DNA of 64,000 nucleotides, from contig NZ_FOSK01000001.1 in the NCBI RefSeq assembly GCF_900114245.1, positions 248,001-312,000 of the forward strand, read 5' to 3'. The notes beneath the pieces are model-generated. The model saw only the letters and a list, made by a program, of their open reading frames with translations, was not told the origin of the DNA and searched no databases. Position 1 is the stretch's first letter; each line of letters starts with the position of its first letter. The stretch comes from Pseudovibrio ascidiaceicola (GTDB lineage: Bacteria; Pseudomonadota; Alphaproteobacteria; Rhizobiales; Stappiaceae). A program made the position numbers and the translations under genes. Below, piece after piece: positions 35,549 through 45,291 of this stretch.

Positions 35549-37432
35549 CTAAACAGCACCAGCAATCTTTTTGCCTGAGCGGCGAATATACGCAAGCAGC
35601 AAAGTCAACGCTGCTGGGGTAATCCCATCCATGCGCGATGCCTGCCCGATGGTTGAAGGGCGCAAAGCTTCAAGCTTCTGGCGCACCTCGTTGGAAAGTC
35701 CGGTCAGTGAGGCATAATCAATCCGCTCAGGAATAACCAAGTCCTCATCCCGTTTCAAAGCTTCGATATCAGCAGCCTGACGTTCCAGATAGACGGCATA
35801 CATCGCATCTATAGAAACCTGTTCAGCACATTTGATATCGACATCTTTCATCTCATCAAAGATCTCAATGAGGTCTTCAAGAGTGATGTTTGGATAGGCC
35901 AACAAATCAAAGACAGAGCGCTTCACACCATCCTGATTGATCGGCAAGCCATGTTTACGCCCTTCGTTGGGTGTAATTTTGACCGACTGCATCAAATCCT
36001 TGGTTTTCCGCAGTTTTTCCATCTTCGTTTCGAAAGCGACTCGACGCGTATCACCAATACATCCCCACTCAAGACCAAGTGGTGTGAGGCGCTGGTCCGC
36101 ATTGTCTGCACGTAGTGTGAGACGATACTCAGCGCGGGATGTGAACATGCGATACGGTTCAGAAACGCCCCGTGTGATGAGATCATCCACCATCACACCA
36201 ATGTACCCGTCAGCACGTCCAACAGTCACTGCAGCGCCGTCCTGAGACGTTCTGGCTGCATTCAAACCAGCCAACAGCCCTTGAGCACCAGCCTCTTCAT
36301 AGCCGGTCGTACCGTTGATCTGACCCGCGAGGTAAAGGCCCTTCTGCTTCTTCACCTCAAGCGTGTTTGTCAGTTCAGTCGGATCGATGTGATCATATTC
36401 AATCGCATAAGCCGGCTTAAAGTACTCAACCTTCTCCAAACCCGGAATGGTGCGCAGAAACTGAATCTGAACATCCTCAGGCAGAGAGGTAGAAATACCG
36501 TTCGGATAGACCGTCGGATCATCCAGCCCTTCAGGCTCAAGGAAGATCTGATGACCATCACGATCACCAAAGCGAACGATCTTATCTTCAATAGACGGAC
36601 AGTACCGAGGACCCCTGCCCTGGATTTCGCCAGAATACATCGCTGAACGCTTGATGTTGTCGCGAATGATCTGATGCGTCTCTGGTGTCGTGCGTGTGAT
36701 GTAACACGGCACCTGACGGATCTGAATCTCATCTGTCAGGGTAGAGAATGGAATAGGCTCTTCATCACCTGGCTGCTGCTGAAGGATATCCCAATTGATC
36801 GTGCGACCATCGAGACGAGCCGGAGTGCCTGTCTTCAAACGACCAAGACGGAGACCAATCTCTTCCAGAGATAAAGACAAACCAAGCGCCGGCGCTTCTC
36901 CATCACGACCCGCAGGAATTTGCTTATCGCCAATATGGATCAGACCGCGCAGGAACGTACCGGTCGTGATAACAACAGCCTTTGCCGAAACCCGACGACC
37001 ATCCCCAAGCACAACGCCTTTGAGGATATCACCCTCACGGATCAGCGTGTCAGCTTCGCCTTCAACCACATCGAGATTATCAATCGCTTTGATCTCAGCC
37101 TGCATAGCTTCACGATAAAGCTTGCGATCAGCCTGAGAGCGCGGCCCTTGCACAGCTGGCCCTTTGCGGCGATTGAGCATACGGAACTGAATACCGGAAG
37201 CATCCGCCACCCGGCCCATCAATCCATCAAGCGCATCGATCTCTCGAACCAGATGCCCCTTCCCCAAACCACCAATAGCTGGGTTACATGACATCACACC
37301 AATGGTGTCAAAGCGATGAGTTATAAGCGCTGTATGGGCGCCCATGCGCGCAGCTGCGGCCGCGGCTTCACAGCCTGCATGGCCGCCGCCAATCACGACA
37401 ACGTCAAACTCAAGATCAAAATTATCAGACAT
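35549..37432 (-). CDS. mnmG: tRNA uridine-5-carboxymethylaminomethyl enzyme MnmG
   Basis: A 627-residue FAD protein. [14 protein letters not shown] is the dinucleotide-binding motif, followed by [15 protein letters not shown] and Q-G-P-R-S-Q-A-D-R. The C-terminal helical domain binds tRNA and MnmE. With MnmE it modifies U34 of several tRNAs. The ATG at 37432 has AGGA upstream; 24 residues before it in the frame are not conserved. Coupled to rsmG downstream; mnmE is upstream with a parS site between. Confidence 0.97.
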   Translation of the reverse strand: MSDNFDLEFDVVVIGGGHAGCEAAAAAARMGAHTALITHRFDTIGVMSCNPAIGGLGKGHLVREIDALDGLMGRVADASGIQFRMLNRRKGPAVQGPRSQADRKLYREAMQAEIKAIDNLDVVEGEADTLIREGDILKGVVLGDGRRVSAKAVVITTGTFLRGLIHIGDKQIPAGRDGEAPALGLSLSLEEIGLRLGRLKTGTPARLDGRTINWDILQQQPGDEEPIPFSTLTDEIQIRQVPCYITRTTPETHQIIRDNIKRSAMYSGEIQGRGPRYCPSIEDKIVRFGDRDGHQIFLEPEGLDDPTVYPNGISTSLPEDVQIQFLRTIPGLEKVEYFKPAYAIEYDHIDPTELTNTLEVKKQKGLYLAGQINGTTGYEEAGAQGLLAGLNAARTSQDGAAVTVGRADGYIGVMVDDLITRGVSEPYRMFTSRAEYRLTLRADNADQRLTPLGLEWGCIGDTRRVAFETKMEKLRKTKDLMQSVKITPNEGRKHGLPINQDGVKRSVFDLLAYPNITLEDLIEIFDEMKDVDIKCAEQVSIDAMYAVYLERQAADIEALKRDEDLVIPERIDYASLTGLSNEVRQKLEALRPSTIGQASRMDGITPAALTLLLAYIRRSGKKIAGAV

Positions 37433-37685
37433 TTCGGTCCTGCATTTCGCCCATCTAAAAACAGAGAAAGGACAAGCCAAACTCTCTGCGAGCCTCTGGA
37501 CCATATGAAGGCCGCAGATAAAACTTGGGGGAACTAGAAGGGCAACTACCTATTTTCTTGAAGACTTGATACAACAGGTCACGCGCTGGGTCAAAGAAAA
37601 CAGCGCAGTGAGTCGCCAATGCCGCAGCATTAGTTATCCACGAGACTCACCAGCTTTTCCCCACTGACTCACGATTCCCAAAAAA

Positions 37686-37701
37686 TGTTTCACGTGAAAC
37701 A
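37686..37701. promoter_or_regulatory. parS: Canonical parS site between mnmG and mnmE
   Basis: TGTTTCACGTGAAACA, an exact 16-bp match to the chromosomal parS consensus. It lies in the 286-base gap between mnmG and mnmE, the only site in the cluster with a full match. Confidence 0.95.
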
Positions 37702-37718
37702 TGGCACTTCTACATCTT

Positions 37719-39068
37719 TTATTTACCCACGCAGAAGTCACGGAAGATGACATCGAGCAAATCTTCAACGTCGATTCGACCTGTGATGCGCCCAAGCTGA
37801 TCAGCCGCCCGTCGCAAATCCTCACCTCTCAATTCAATCGGAAAGCCCTCCGCTTGAATACCGTGGTTCAGATCTTCGACACATTGGGTCAGATGAGAAC
37901 GGTGACGCTCACGAGTGATAAGCGGGTTTTCAATCAACCCTATATTTCGTTCCGCAAACGACTCGAGGCTTGATAGCAGCGCATTCATGCCACCTTCTTC
38001 ACGAACAGAAACATTGATCTCTTGTGTCGTTTCGAAGGAGTCATGATCAGCATCAGAGCCCAGATCACTCTTGGTATTGAGACGCCAGATCTCTGCACCA
38101 TTCTTCAGCAAGCTCTCCGGCAACTCCTCAGCAGCCACATTAGGTGCATGTGTCCAGAGAATGAGATCAGCTTTTTCAGCATGGACGAGAGCACGACGAA
38201 TACCCTCTTTCTCAATCATGCCAGCACTCTCACGGATACCTGCAGTATCGATCAACGTGACCGGATAACCACCAAGATCCAGATGCACCTCAAGCACATC
38301 ACGGGTTGTTCCAGCTTCAGGCGTCACGATCGCCACATCACGCTGAGCCAACTTGTTCATCAAGCTGGACTTACCCGCATTAGGAGGGCCAAGCAGAACA
38401 ACCTGCAGACCAGAGCGCAGACGCTCCCCTCTCCGCGCATCAGATAGGTGGGCGACAATCTGGTCACGAAGCTTCGCCAGCTCCACCCAGATTTCATCCG
38501 CGACGGAATCTGGAATGTCATCTTCATCAGAAAAATCGAGCTCAGCCTCAATCATCGCACGGCTGCGGATCAGCGCTTCGCGCCACTGCGAATAGAGATC
38601 ACCAAGAGCCCCATCCATCTGACGCTGAGCCTGCCGACGCTGCGCATCGGTCTCTGCATCAATCAAATCAGCAAGACCTTCAACCTCAGTCAGGTCGAGT
38701 TTGTTGTTATGAAATGCCCGGCGTGTAAACTCACCTTGCTCAGCTGGACGCGTCTTTTCAAAGGTGGAAAGTGCACGCAGCACCGCCGCAACAACAGCAC
38801 GGCCACCATGACAATGCAGCTCAACAGTGTCCTCGCCAGTAAAGCTTCCCGGGCCTTCGAACCACAAAATCAGCGCGTGATCCAGAACAGAACCATCTAC
38901 AGGGTCCCATAATTTCTTAAGGCATGATTCACGTGAAACGGGGAATCTACCCTTAATCAGCTTTCTCAGGATTGGCCCGGACTGTGGACCTGATAAACGG
39001 ATAACAGCAACACCTGAAGGAAGTGCGCCGCTAGAAACTGCGTAGATGGTTTCCTGTTGTGTATTCAT
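37719..39068 (-). CDS. mnmE: tRNA modification GTPase MnmE
   Basis: A 449-residue K-loop GTPase. Formyl-THF-binding N-terminal domain (residues 1-120, with D-T-I-Y-A-type start and G-x-F-T-R-R-A-F), G domain with G-P-P-N-A-G-K-S-S-L and D-T-A-G-I, and the C-terminal helical domain ending F-C-V-G-K, the required C-x-G-K tail. It partners MnmG. Two parS or parS-like sites flank or lie within it. Confidence 0.97.
   Translation of the reverse strand: MNTQQETIYAVSSGALPSGVAVIRLSGPQSGPILRKLIKGRFPVSRESCLKKLWDPVDGSVLDHALILWFEGPGSFTGEDTVELHCHGGRAVVAAVLRALSTFEKTRPAEQGEFTRRAFHNNKLDLTEVEGLADLIDAETDAQRRQAQRQMDGALGDLYSQWREALIRSRAMIEAELDFSDEDDIPDSVADEIWVELAKLRDQIVAHLSDARRGERLRSGLQVVLLGPPNAGKSSLMNKLAQRDVAIVTPEAGTTRDVLEVHLDLGGYPVTLIDTAGIRESAGMIEKEGIRRALVHAEKADLILWTHAPNVAAEELPESLLKNGAEIWRLNTKSDLGSDADHDSFETTQEINVSVREEGGMNALLSSLESFAERNIGLIENPLITRERHRSHLTQCVEDLNHGIQAEGFPIELRGEDLRRAADQLGRITGRIDVEDLLDVIFRDFCVGK
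38925..38940. promoter_or_regulatory. parS-like site inside mnmE
   Basis: TGATTCACGTGAAACG keeps the right half-site exactly and differs at two positions from TGTTTCACGTGAAACA. The position within the parS cluster supports it. Confidence 0.65.
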
Positions 39069-39163
39069 TCCACGTCCGGTTCTTTAACTGTATGATCTCG
39101 TATGAACTGCGTTAAACCTAGCCTTTACGCCAAGCAATACCTTGAACTCAGGATCACCTCTTT

Positions 39164-41170
39164 ATGAGCAGAAATCGCTTAACGAACGCTTCAAGCCCTT
39201 ACCTTCTTCAACACCAAAATAACCCTGTCCACTGGTGGGAGTGGAGTAAGGAAGCACTGGAAGAAGCGCAAAAAACAAACAAGCCAATTCTGCTGTCTGT
39301 TGGCTACTCCGCCTGTCATTGGTGCCACGTTATGGCCCATGAAAGTTTTGAGGATGAAGCAACAGCCGCTCTCATGAATGAGCATTTCGTCAACATCAAG
39401 GTAGACCGCGAAGAGCGCCCGGACATTGACCAGATCTATATGCAAGCACTCCATATGCTTGGTCAACAGGGTGGCTGGCCACTGACCATGTTCCTCACGC
39501 CAGAGGGTGATCCATTCTGGGGTGGTACATATTTCCCGAATGAAGCACGACATGGCTCCCCTGCTTTCAAGGATATCCTAACTGCAATTTCACAAAGCTT
39601 CATCGCTGACCGCGACACCATTGAAGAGAACCGGCAAGCCATCAGCCAGGCTCTCAACAAACCACCATCAGAGGCCTCCCCTCTATCTGGCTTCCTGATC
39701 ACCGCTGCCGGCAAGCAACTCTTCAACATGCAGGATGAAGAAGAAGGTGGCATGAAGGGCGCGCCAAAGTTTCCTCAGGCCTCCGTTCAGGAACTCATCT
39801 TCAGAACTGCCAAGGCGCAAAAAAACACCTTCATGCGTGAGCAGTTTTTAAAAACCACACGAGCAATTTCGCAAGGTGGAATCTATGATCATGTGGGAGG
39901 TGGCCTGGCTCGTTACGCAGTCGACTCTATTTGGCTGGTCCCACATTTTGAAAAGATGCTCTACGACAACGCACAATTCATCGAGCACCTGTGCTGGGCT
40001 TATCAGGAAACGGGTGATGAACTGTTTCACATCCGAATCCAAGAAATCGTCGATTGGCTAGAGCGTGACATGAAGCTTCCCGAAGGCGGTTTCGCATCTT
40101 CCATGGATGCAGACAGTGAAGGAGTTGAAGGCAAGTTCTATGTCTGGACTCATGATGAGTTGAAGAACCTCATCCCAACAGAACACTTCGAACTGTTCTC
40201 TAATGTCTACGACGTCACCCCAGATGGAAACTGGGAAGGCAACATCATCCTCAACCGGCGCCACTCCCCTGCTCTTCTGGAAGCAGCTGAAGAGGAAGCC
40301 CTGGCAACCTGCAGAGCAATCCTGCTTGAGCACAGAGCGACACGCGTTCCACCACACAAAGACGACAAGGTGTTAGCAGACTGGAACGCTATGCTCGTCT
40401 GTGCACTCGTAAAAGCAAGTTCTCTTGTTTCACGTGAATCTATGCGCACATCCGCCAAAGAGGCATTTGCCTTCATCACAGAGCATATGTTTATTGATGG
40501 AAAGCTCAGCCATTCCTGGCGACAGGGTCAGCGACTGGAAGTTGGCTTTGCTTCTGACTACGCATGGTGTGCAAGAGCAGCTCTCGCTTTGTACAGATCG
40601 GAACCAAATCCACTTGAGAAGCAGCGCTACCTAGAACAGGTAGTAGAGTTCCTGAAGATTCTGAAGGAGCGTTTTGCACACTCTAATGGCGCTTTTTACA
40701 TGACGGATAAGGATGCCGACGACCTCATCCTCCGCCCCTATCACGCCTATGATGAGGCAACACCAAACTACAACGCCGTAGCCGCTCTCGCCTTCTCTGA
40801 ACATTGGATCCTGACAGGTGACACATCTTCCCGTGATGTTGCAGATGGAACTTTGAATGCATTTGCAGCCGATGTTCCAAACAACATCTTCGGCACGGCA
40901 TCATTGCTCACAGCACTCGATACTCGCACCCGCTTCAAGAAAGCACTTGCCGTTCTGGGAACTGGTTCGGACGCGAATCTAATAATGCAGGCTCTGCATT
41001 CTCAAGCTGATCCTGCTCTCTATGTGGATGTCATTCCTGTTGGTTCATCAAAGCCAGTGGAGTTGGAAAACTCATCCTGGAACACGGATGAAACCACTGT
41101 CTTCATCTGCTCAGAAAAAGGATGCTCTCTGCCAGCGACAACACCTGAAAAGGTGAAAGAGCAGATCTGA
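39164..41170 (+). CDS. DUF255 thioredoxin-fold protein (YyaL/SPATA20 family)
   Basis: A 668-residue protein. The N-terminal thioredoxin-like domain has the conserved S-A-C51-H-W-C54-H-V-M and D-R-E-E-R-P-D-I-D, followed by G-G-W-P-L-T-M-F-L-T-P. The larger C-terminal part is an (alpha/alpha) barrel resembling N-acylglucosamine epimerase or cellobiose epimerases. The family is widespread from bacteria to humans (SPATA20); its reaction is unknown. Apparently monocistronic, on the opposite strand to its neighbours, and includes one parS-like site. Confidence 0.93.
   Translation: MSRNRLTNASSPYLLQHQNNPVHWWEWSKEALEEAQKTNKPILLSVGYSACHWCHVMAHESFEDEATAALMNEHFVNIKVDREERPDIDQIYMQALHMLGQQGGWPLTMFLTPEGDPFWGGTYFPNEARHGSPAFKDILTAISQSFIADRDTIEENRQAISQALNKPPSEASPLSGFLITAAGKQLFNMQDEEEGGMKGAPKFPQASVQELIFRTAKAQKNTFMREQFLKTTRAISQGGIYDHVGGGLARYAVDSIWLVPHFEKMLYDNAQFIEHLCWAYQETGDELFHIRIQEIVDWLERDMKLPEGGFASSMDADSEGVEGKFYVWTHDELKNLIPTEHFELFSNVYDVTPDGNWEGNIILNRRHSPALLEAAEEEALATCRAILLEHRATRVPPHKDDKVLADWNAMLVCALVKASSLVSRESMRTSAKEAFAFITEHMFIDGKLSHSWRQGQRLEVGFASDYAWCARAALALYRSEPNPLEKQRYLEQVVEFLKILKERFAHSNGAFYMTDKDADDLILRPYHAYDEATPNYNAVAALAFSEHWILTGDTSSRDVADGTLNAFAADVPNNIFGTASLLTALDTRTRFKKALAVLGTGSDANLIMQALHSQADPALYVDVIPVGSSKPVELENSSWNTDETTVFICSEKGCSLPATTPEKVKEQI
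40426..40441. promoter_or_regulatory. parS-like site inside the DUF255 gene
   Basis: TGTTTCACGTGAATCT keeps the left half-site of the consensus exactly and deviates at two positions in the right half. It is one of several such sites in six kilobases. Confidence 0.6.
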
Positions 41171-41187
41171 TCTGCAAATAAATTAAA

Positions 41188-41217
41188 CGCTGACTCACAG
41201 TTTCACGTGGGTCAGCG
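41188..41217. terminator. Hairpin after the DUF255 gene with a parS half-site in its loop
   Basis: CGCTGAC-T-CAC (41188-41198) pairs with GTG-G-GTCAGCG (41207-41217), 11 pairs with one wobble. The loop and right arm carry GTTTCACGTG, half of a parS. The minus strand has a T-rich tail (TTTAATTTATTT), so it could end the GNAT genes as well as the plus-strand gene. Confidence 0.5.
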
Positions 41218-41240
41218 CTCATAAATATACTTTTGAAAAT

Positions 41241-41285
41241 ATGGGTGATTCACGTGAAACATTACATAATTCACAGATCACCCAT
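41241..41285. promoter_or_regulatory. Inverted repeat enclosing a parS-like site
   Basis: ATGGGTGAT (41241-41249) pairs exactly with ATCACCCAT (41277-41285). Overlapping the left arm is TGATTCACGTGAAACA (41246-41261), which has one mismatch in the core of the parS consensus. Located in the gap between the convergent DUF255 and GNAT genes. Confidence 0.65.
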
Positions 41286-41305
41286 GTTCGAGTATTCAAT
41301 TAAGT

Positions 41306-41896
41306 TCAGCTCTTGGATACGCTTTCAAAACGATCCTTCGTCAAACGGTAAAGCACATGACGCACCAACGGGTGGTCATCCTCCAACATTTGATGATTGA
41401 AATCATCAGCTGAATTCCTCGTCATACCCAGCCGTTGCATGAGCTTTTGAGAACGTAAGTTCGTCTCCGTTGTGAAGCTCACAATCTCATCAATCTCAAG
41501 AGTTTCGAATCCGAATTCAAGCCAGATACGAGCTGATTCCTGCGCTATCCCCTTCCCCCAGGCATCCGGGATAAGCCGCCAACCAATCTCCACACACGGA
41601 TCAAACGGGAGTGGTATTGGATAAGTCGGAATGTTCAAGCCACAAAAGCCAAGAAACCTTCCAGAAACCCGATCCTCAACAACTGGACATGCGAACCCCA
41701 ACTCGTCCTGTTTAGCCATCAAACGCGCAAGCATGTGAGCACTCTCATCGTGAGACATCACATCCGGAAAAAACTCCATCACACGTGGATCCGCATTCAT
41801 CTCAACTATGCCGTCCAGATCCCGCTCTTCCCACTTCCGCAATATAAGCCGCTCGGTTTCAATACGTGGGCACTTATCAATTAATGTCTCAACCAT
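41306..41896 (-). CDS. GNAT acetyltransferase, RimJ/RimL type, copy 4 of a tandem array
   Basis: A 196-residue protein that begins with the array's common opening C-P-R-I-E-T-E-R-L-I-L-R-K-W-E-E-R-D-L. The acetyl-CoA motif is W-G-K-G-I-A-Q-E-S, followed by L-x-L-x-E-I-V-S-F-T-T-E-T-N-x-R-S-Q-K-L-M-Q-R-L-G-M, typical of RimJ/RimL-like enzymes. Last gene of the array in transcription order. The start overlaps the end of copy 3 by 8 bases. Substrate unknown (protein N-terminus or small amine). Confidence 0.88.
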   Translation of the reverse strand: MVETLIDKCPRIETERLILRKWEERDLDGIVEMNADPRVMEFFPDVMSHDESAHMLARLMAKQDELGFACPVVEDRVSGRFLGFCGLNIPTYPIPLPFDPCVEIGWRLIPDAWGKGIAQESARIWLEFGFETLEIDEIVSFTTETNLRSQKLMQRLGMTRNSADDFNHQMLEDDHPLVRHVLYRLTKDRFESVSKS

Positions 41897-42479
41897 CTTC
41901 CCGTTCCAAATACTTCTCTTTAGAAAGGCGATACAAAACGTGTCGCCTCAATGGATGCCCCTCTTCAATCAAAGGATGATCAAAGTCCTCAGAAGCATCC
42001 CTCACCATTCCCAACTTCTGCATAACCTTCTCAGATCGCCGATTGACAGCAGAAGTGAAACTCACAACCTCATTTAAACAAAGAGTTTCGAATCCGAATC
42101 TAAGCCAGATACGCGAGGCTTCCTGAGCAATTCCCCTCCCCCACGCATCAGGTATCAACCACCACCCAATTTCCACACACGGATCGAAAGGAAGCGGTTC
42201 TGGATAGGTCGGTATACCCAACCCACAAAGCCCTAGAAACCTCCCTGAGGCCCGTTCCTCAACAACTGGAGTACCAAACCCATACTTCACCTGCTTCGCA
42301 ATGAGCCGCTCAAACATCCGCTCACTGTCCTGCCGAGACATCACCGCCGGAAAGAACTCCATCACCAGTGGATCTGCGTTCATCTGAACAAGTCCCTCCA
42401 GATCCCGCTCTTCCCACTTCCGCAACACCAAGCGTTCAGTCTCAATACGCGGACATTTGTCGATGACATCTTCAATCAT
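41889..42479 (-). CDS. GNAT acetyltransferase, RimJ/RimL type, copy 3 of a tandem array
   Basis: A 196-residue paralogue of its neighbours with the same opening (C-P-R-I-E-T-E-R-L-V-L-R-K-W-E-E-R-D-L-E-G-L) and acetyl-CoA loop W-G-R-G-I-A-Q-E-A. It overlaps copy 2 and copy 4 by 8 bases on each side, so all copies are probably translated from one transcript. Sequence divergence between copies is clear but all motifs are intact, which implies that each is functional. Confidence 0.88.
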   Translation of the reverse strand: MIEDVIDKCPRIETERLVLRKWEERDLEGLVQMNADPLVMEFFPAVMSRQDSERMFERLIAKQVKYGFGTPVVEERASGRFLGLCGLGIPTYPEPLPFDPCVEIGWWLIPDAWGRGIAQEASRIWLRFGFETLCLNEVVSFTSAVNRRSEKVMQKLGMVRDASEDFDHPLIEEGHPLRRHVLYRLSKEKYLEREDG

Positions 42480-43062
42480 AGCCCTGCCCCAAATACCGTT
42501 GTCGTGTCATCTTGTAGAGCACTTGCCGTTTGAGCCTATGGCCATCCTCAAGCATAGGGTGCTCAAACTCTTCAACGCAAACCATACCCAGACGCTGCAT
42601 CAATTTCTCTGAGCGAGAATTCTGCACGGGCGTAAAGCTGACGATCTCATTGAGTTGTAGAGTTTCGAGTCCGAATCTAAGCCACATTTGTGCAGCTTCC
42701 GTGGCAATTCCTTTTCCCCACTCACAGTGTAAGAGCCGCCAGCCGATCTCAACACAGGGCGCAAATGAAAGATGCTGCTGATACCCCGGAACCTTCAGCC
42801 CGCAATATCCAAGAAACCGCCCACTTCCCTTCTGAGTGATCACCGAAAAGCAAAAACCATACTGCTGCTGCGCATCCATATAACGCGCCAACATCTTCTC
42901 ACTCTCAGCACGCGACAACACCGATGGATAAAACTCCATCACTTGCGGATCTGCATTCAGCTCCGCAAGTCCCTCCAGATCCCGCTCTTCCCATTTCCGC
43001 AGAACCAATCGTTCTGTCTCAATGCGTGGACACCGATCAATCTCAGTCACTGGTTTGCTCAT
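42472..43062 (-). CDS. GNAT acetyltransferase, RimJ/RimL type, copy 2 of a tandem array
   Basis: A 196-residue paralogue. Shared opening C-P-R-I-E-T-E-R-L-V-L-R-K-W-E-E-R-D-L-E-G-L, and W-G-K-G-I-A-T-E-A at the acetyl-CoA site. The ATG at 43062 gives the same length as the other three; the extra 11 residues of the longer frame overlap copy 1 and are rejected. Overlaps copy 1 by 20 bases. Confidence 0.87.
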   Translation of the reverse strand: MSKPVTEIDRCPRIETERLVLRKWEERDLEGLAELNADPQVMEFYPSVLSRAESEKMLARYMDAQQQYGFCFSVITQKGSGRFLGYCGLKVPGYQQHLSFAPCVEIGWRLLHCEWGKGIATEAAQMWLRFGLETLQLNEIVSFTPVQNSRSEKLMQRLGMVCVEEFEHPMLEDGHRLKRQVLYKMTRQRYLGQGYD

Positions 43063-43633
43063 GGAACTTATCTGCAGAGAGCCTATACAAAACATGCCGG
43101 CATAAGGGGTGATCTTGATCTACGTTTGGAAAATCGAAATCCTCAGCAGGATCGTGTGTCATGCCAAGCTTTTCCATCACTCTCCGGGACTTGTGATTTT
43201 GCACGACCGTGATGGCAACAATTTCGTCCAGTTGAAGTGTTTCGAATCCGAATCTAAGCCAGAACTTAGCCGCTTCGACAGCAATCCCCTTTCCCCATGT
43301 CTCTGGGGTAAGCCGCCAACCGATTTCAACGCATGGTTCACATGGCAAGGGCCCACTGTAGCCAGGAATGTTGAGCCCACAAAATCCAAGAAAAGCACCA
43401 GTCTCTTTGTCTTCCACCACAGGAAAGCAAAAGCCGTGCTTTTCCTCCTGTCTCATCATGATCTCAAGAAACTGTCTTGATTCATCTGGCGTATTCAGAG
43501 AGCGAAAAAACTCCATCACTCGCGGATCACCATTCATGCGGATGACACCATCCAGATCCCGCTCCTCCCACCTACGAAGAACAAGCCTCTCGGTTTCAAC
43601 ACGCGAGCATTTATCCAGCAGCACCTCTTCCAT
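43043..43633 (-). CDS. GNAT acetyltransferase, RimJ/RimL type, copy 1 of a tandem array
   Basis: A 196-residue paralogue and the first of the array in transcription order. It opens with C-S-R-V-E-T-E-R-L-V-L-R-R-W-E-E-R-D-L and has W-G-K-G-I-A-V-E-A, then M-E-K-L-G-M. It is the most divergent copy. Upstream lies the rho terminator, so the array likely has its own promoter in the 65 bases between, or depends on read-through from rho. Confidence 0.88.
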   Translation of the reverse strand: MEEVLLDKCSRVETERLVLRRWEERDLDGVIRMNGDPRVMEFFRSLNTPDESRQFLEIMMRQEEKHGFCFPVVEDKETGAFLGFCGLNIPGYSGPLPCEPCVEIGWRLTPETWGKGIAVEAAKFWLRFGFETLQLDEIVAITVVQNHKSRRVMEKLGMTHDPAEDFDFPNVDQDHPLCRHVLYRLSADKFHEQTSD

Positions 43634-43698
43634 ATTCCCCTCCCCTCATTTCGTAATCGAATCCAACTATTAAAAGCGCCAAAAATTGGCTTAAAAAT

Positions 43699-43733
43699 AA
43701 AAAAGCCCCGCTCACCGAATTGGCGAGCGGGGC
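43699..43733 (-). terminator. rho terminator
   Basis: On the minus strand GCCCCGCTC pairs with GAGCGGGGC followed by six T (43704-43699). A strong factor-independent terminator 24 bases after the rho stop. Confidence 0.92.
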
Positions 43734-43757
43734 CGAAAAATTCGGTAGGCGATAAAC

Positions 43758-45023
43758 CTATGTGTTCATAGAGTCGAAGAAGTCATCATTGGACTTGGTC
43801 TGACGCAGCTTGTCGAGCAGGAACTCAACAGCATCAACAGTACCCATCTGGCTGAGAATACGGCGCAGAACGAAAGTCTTCTTGAGCTTATCAGCTGGAA
43901 CAAGAAGTTCTTCCTTACGAGTACCAGAGCGTTGAATATCAACAGCTGGGAATACGCGCTTATCAGAGATCTTACGATCAAGGATGATTTCGGAGTTACC
44001 AGTACCCTTGAATTCTTCGAAGATAACTTCATCCATACGGCTGCCGGTATCGATCAGCGCCGTTGCGATGATGGTCAAAGAACCACCCTCTTCAATGTTA
44101 CGAGCAGCACCGAAGAAGCGCTTAGGGCGCTGGAGGGCGTTCGCATCAACACCACCTGTCAGAACCTTACCAGAGGAAGGAACAACGGTGTTATAAGCAC
44201 GACCAAGGCGAGTAATGGAATCCAGAAGGATAACAACGTCACGACCATGTTCGGTCAAACGCTTTGCCTTCTCAATAACCATCTCAGCAACCTGAACGTG
44301 GCGAGTAGCTGGCTCATCAAAGGTTGAAGAAACAACCTCACCATCAACTGTACGTTGCATGTCCGTTACTTCTTCCGGACGCTCATCAATCAACAGAACG
44401 ATGAGGTAACATTCAGGATGGTTGGTAGTAATCGATTTCGCAATATTCTGAAGGAATACTGTTTTACCTGTCCGAGGAGGCGCAGTGATCAAAGCACGCT
44501 GGCCTTTGCCGAGCGGAGCTACAAGATCAATAATGCGAGAAGAAATATCCTTGGAGGTAGAATTCTCGATTTCAAGATTGAAGCGCTCATCTGGATAAAG
44601 CGGAGTCAGGTTATCAAAGTGAACCTTGTGTCTCGCCTTTTCAGGGTCTTCAAAGTTGATTTTGTTGACTTTCAGAAGGGCGAAATAACGCTCACCTTCT
44701 TTAGGACTACGGATCTGGCCTTCAACAGTATCACCGGTGCGCAGAGAAAAGCGACGGATCTGTGAAGGTGAAACGTAAATATCGTCTGGGCCTGGCAAGT
44801 AGTTCGCATCAGGAGAGCGGAGGAATCCAAATCCATCTTGGAGGACCTCTACGACACCTTCGCCGATGATCTCAATATCTTGCTCTGCAAGTCTCTTCAA
44901 AATCGCAAACATAAGTTCCTGTTTGCGCATGGTGCTTGCATTTTCAACGTCATGTTCCTCAGCAAAAGCGAGGAGTTCAGTTGCGCTCTTAGTTTTCAGG
45001 TCTCTGAGTTTCATTTCCCGCAT
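43758..45023 (-). CDS. rho: Transcription termination factor Rho
   Basis: A 421-residue hexameric RNA helicase. N-terminal helical and cold-shock RNA-binding domains ([17 protein letters not shown] and [10 protein letters not shown]), then Walker A (A-P-P-R-T-G-K-T), Walker B ([10 protein letters not shown]), Q-loop and R-loop. The ATG at 45023 gives the length usual in Hyphomicrobiales; a TTG one codon upstream and an ATG at 45014 are alternatives. It terminates untranslated transcripts. Autoregulation through its long leader (45024-45291) is usual for rho. Confidence 0.98.
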   Translation of the reverse strand: MREMKLRDLKTKSATELLAFAEEHDVENASTMRKQELMFAILKRLAEQDIEIIGEGVVEVLQDGFGFLRSPDANYLPGPDDIYVSPSQIRRFSLRTGDTVEGQIRSPKEGERYFALLKVNKINFEDPEKARHKVHFDNLTPLYPDERFNLEIENSTSKDISSRIIDLVAPLGKGQRALITAPPRTGKTVFLQNIAKSITTNHPECYLIVLLIDERPEEVTDMQRTVDGEVVSSTFDEPATRHVQVAEMVIEKAKRLTEHGRDVVILLDSITRLGRAYNTVVPSSGKVLTGGVDANALQRPKRFFGAARNIEEGGSLTIIATALIDTGSRMDEVIFEEFKGTGNSEIILDRKISDKRVFPAVDIQRSGTRKEELLVPADKLKKTFVLRRILSQMGTVDAVEFLLDKLRQTKSNDDFFDSMNT

Positions 45024-45291
45024 CAATAGGGATCGTCTTTACTATGGGTTCTGGACTTGACTTAGCTTTAGAAGGATCAAGAACTTTCGAACACAAAACG
45101 TTAGGGGGGAATAGTAGCTCATCTAGATACGAAATTTATCGACCTTTGAAAATCGCTAGGAGATCAGCGATCGCATAAGCTACATCGTGAAGTTGCGGGG
45201 ACAATAACTAATCGAATTGAATTCGGCAAGTGCTTATTGCCCACTAATTCTCCTAAATTTTCCAATATTAAAATTCGAATGTTCGGATCAC

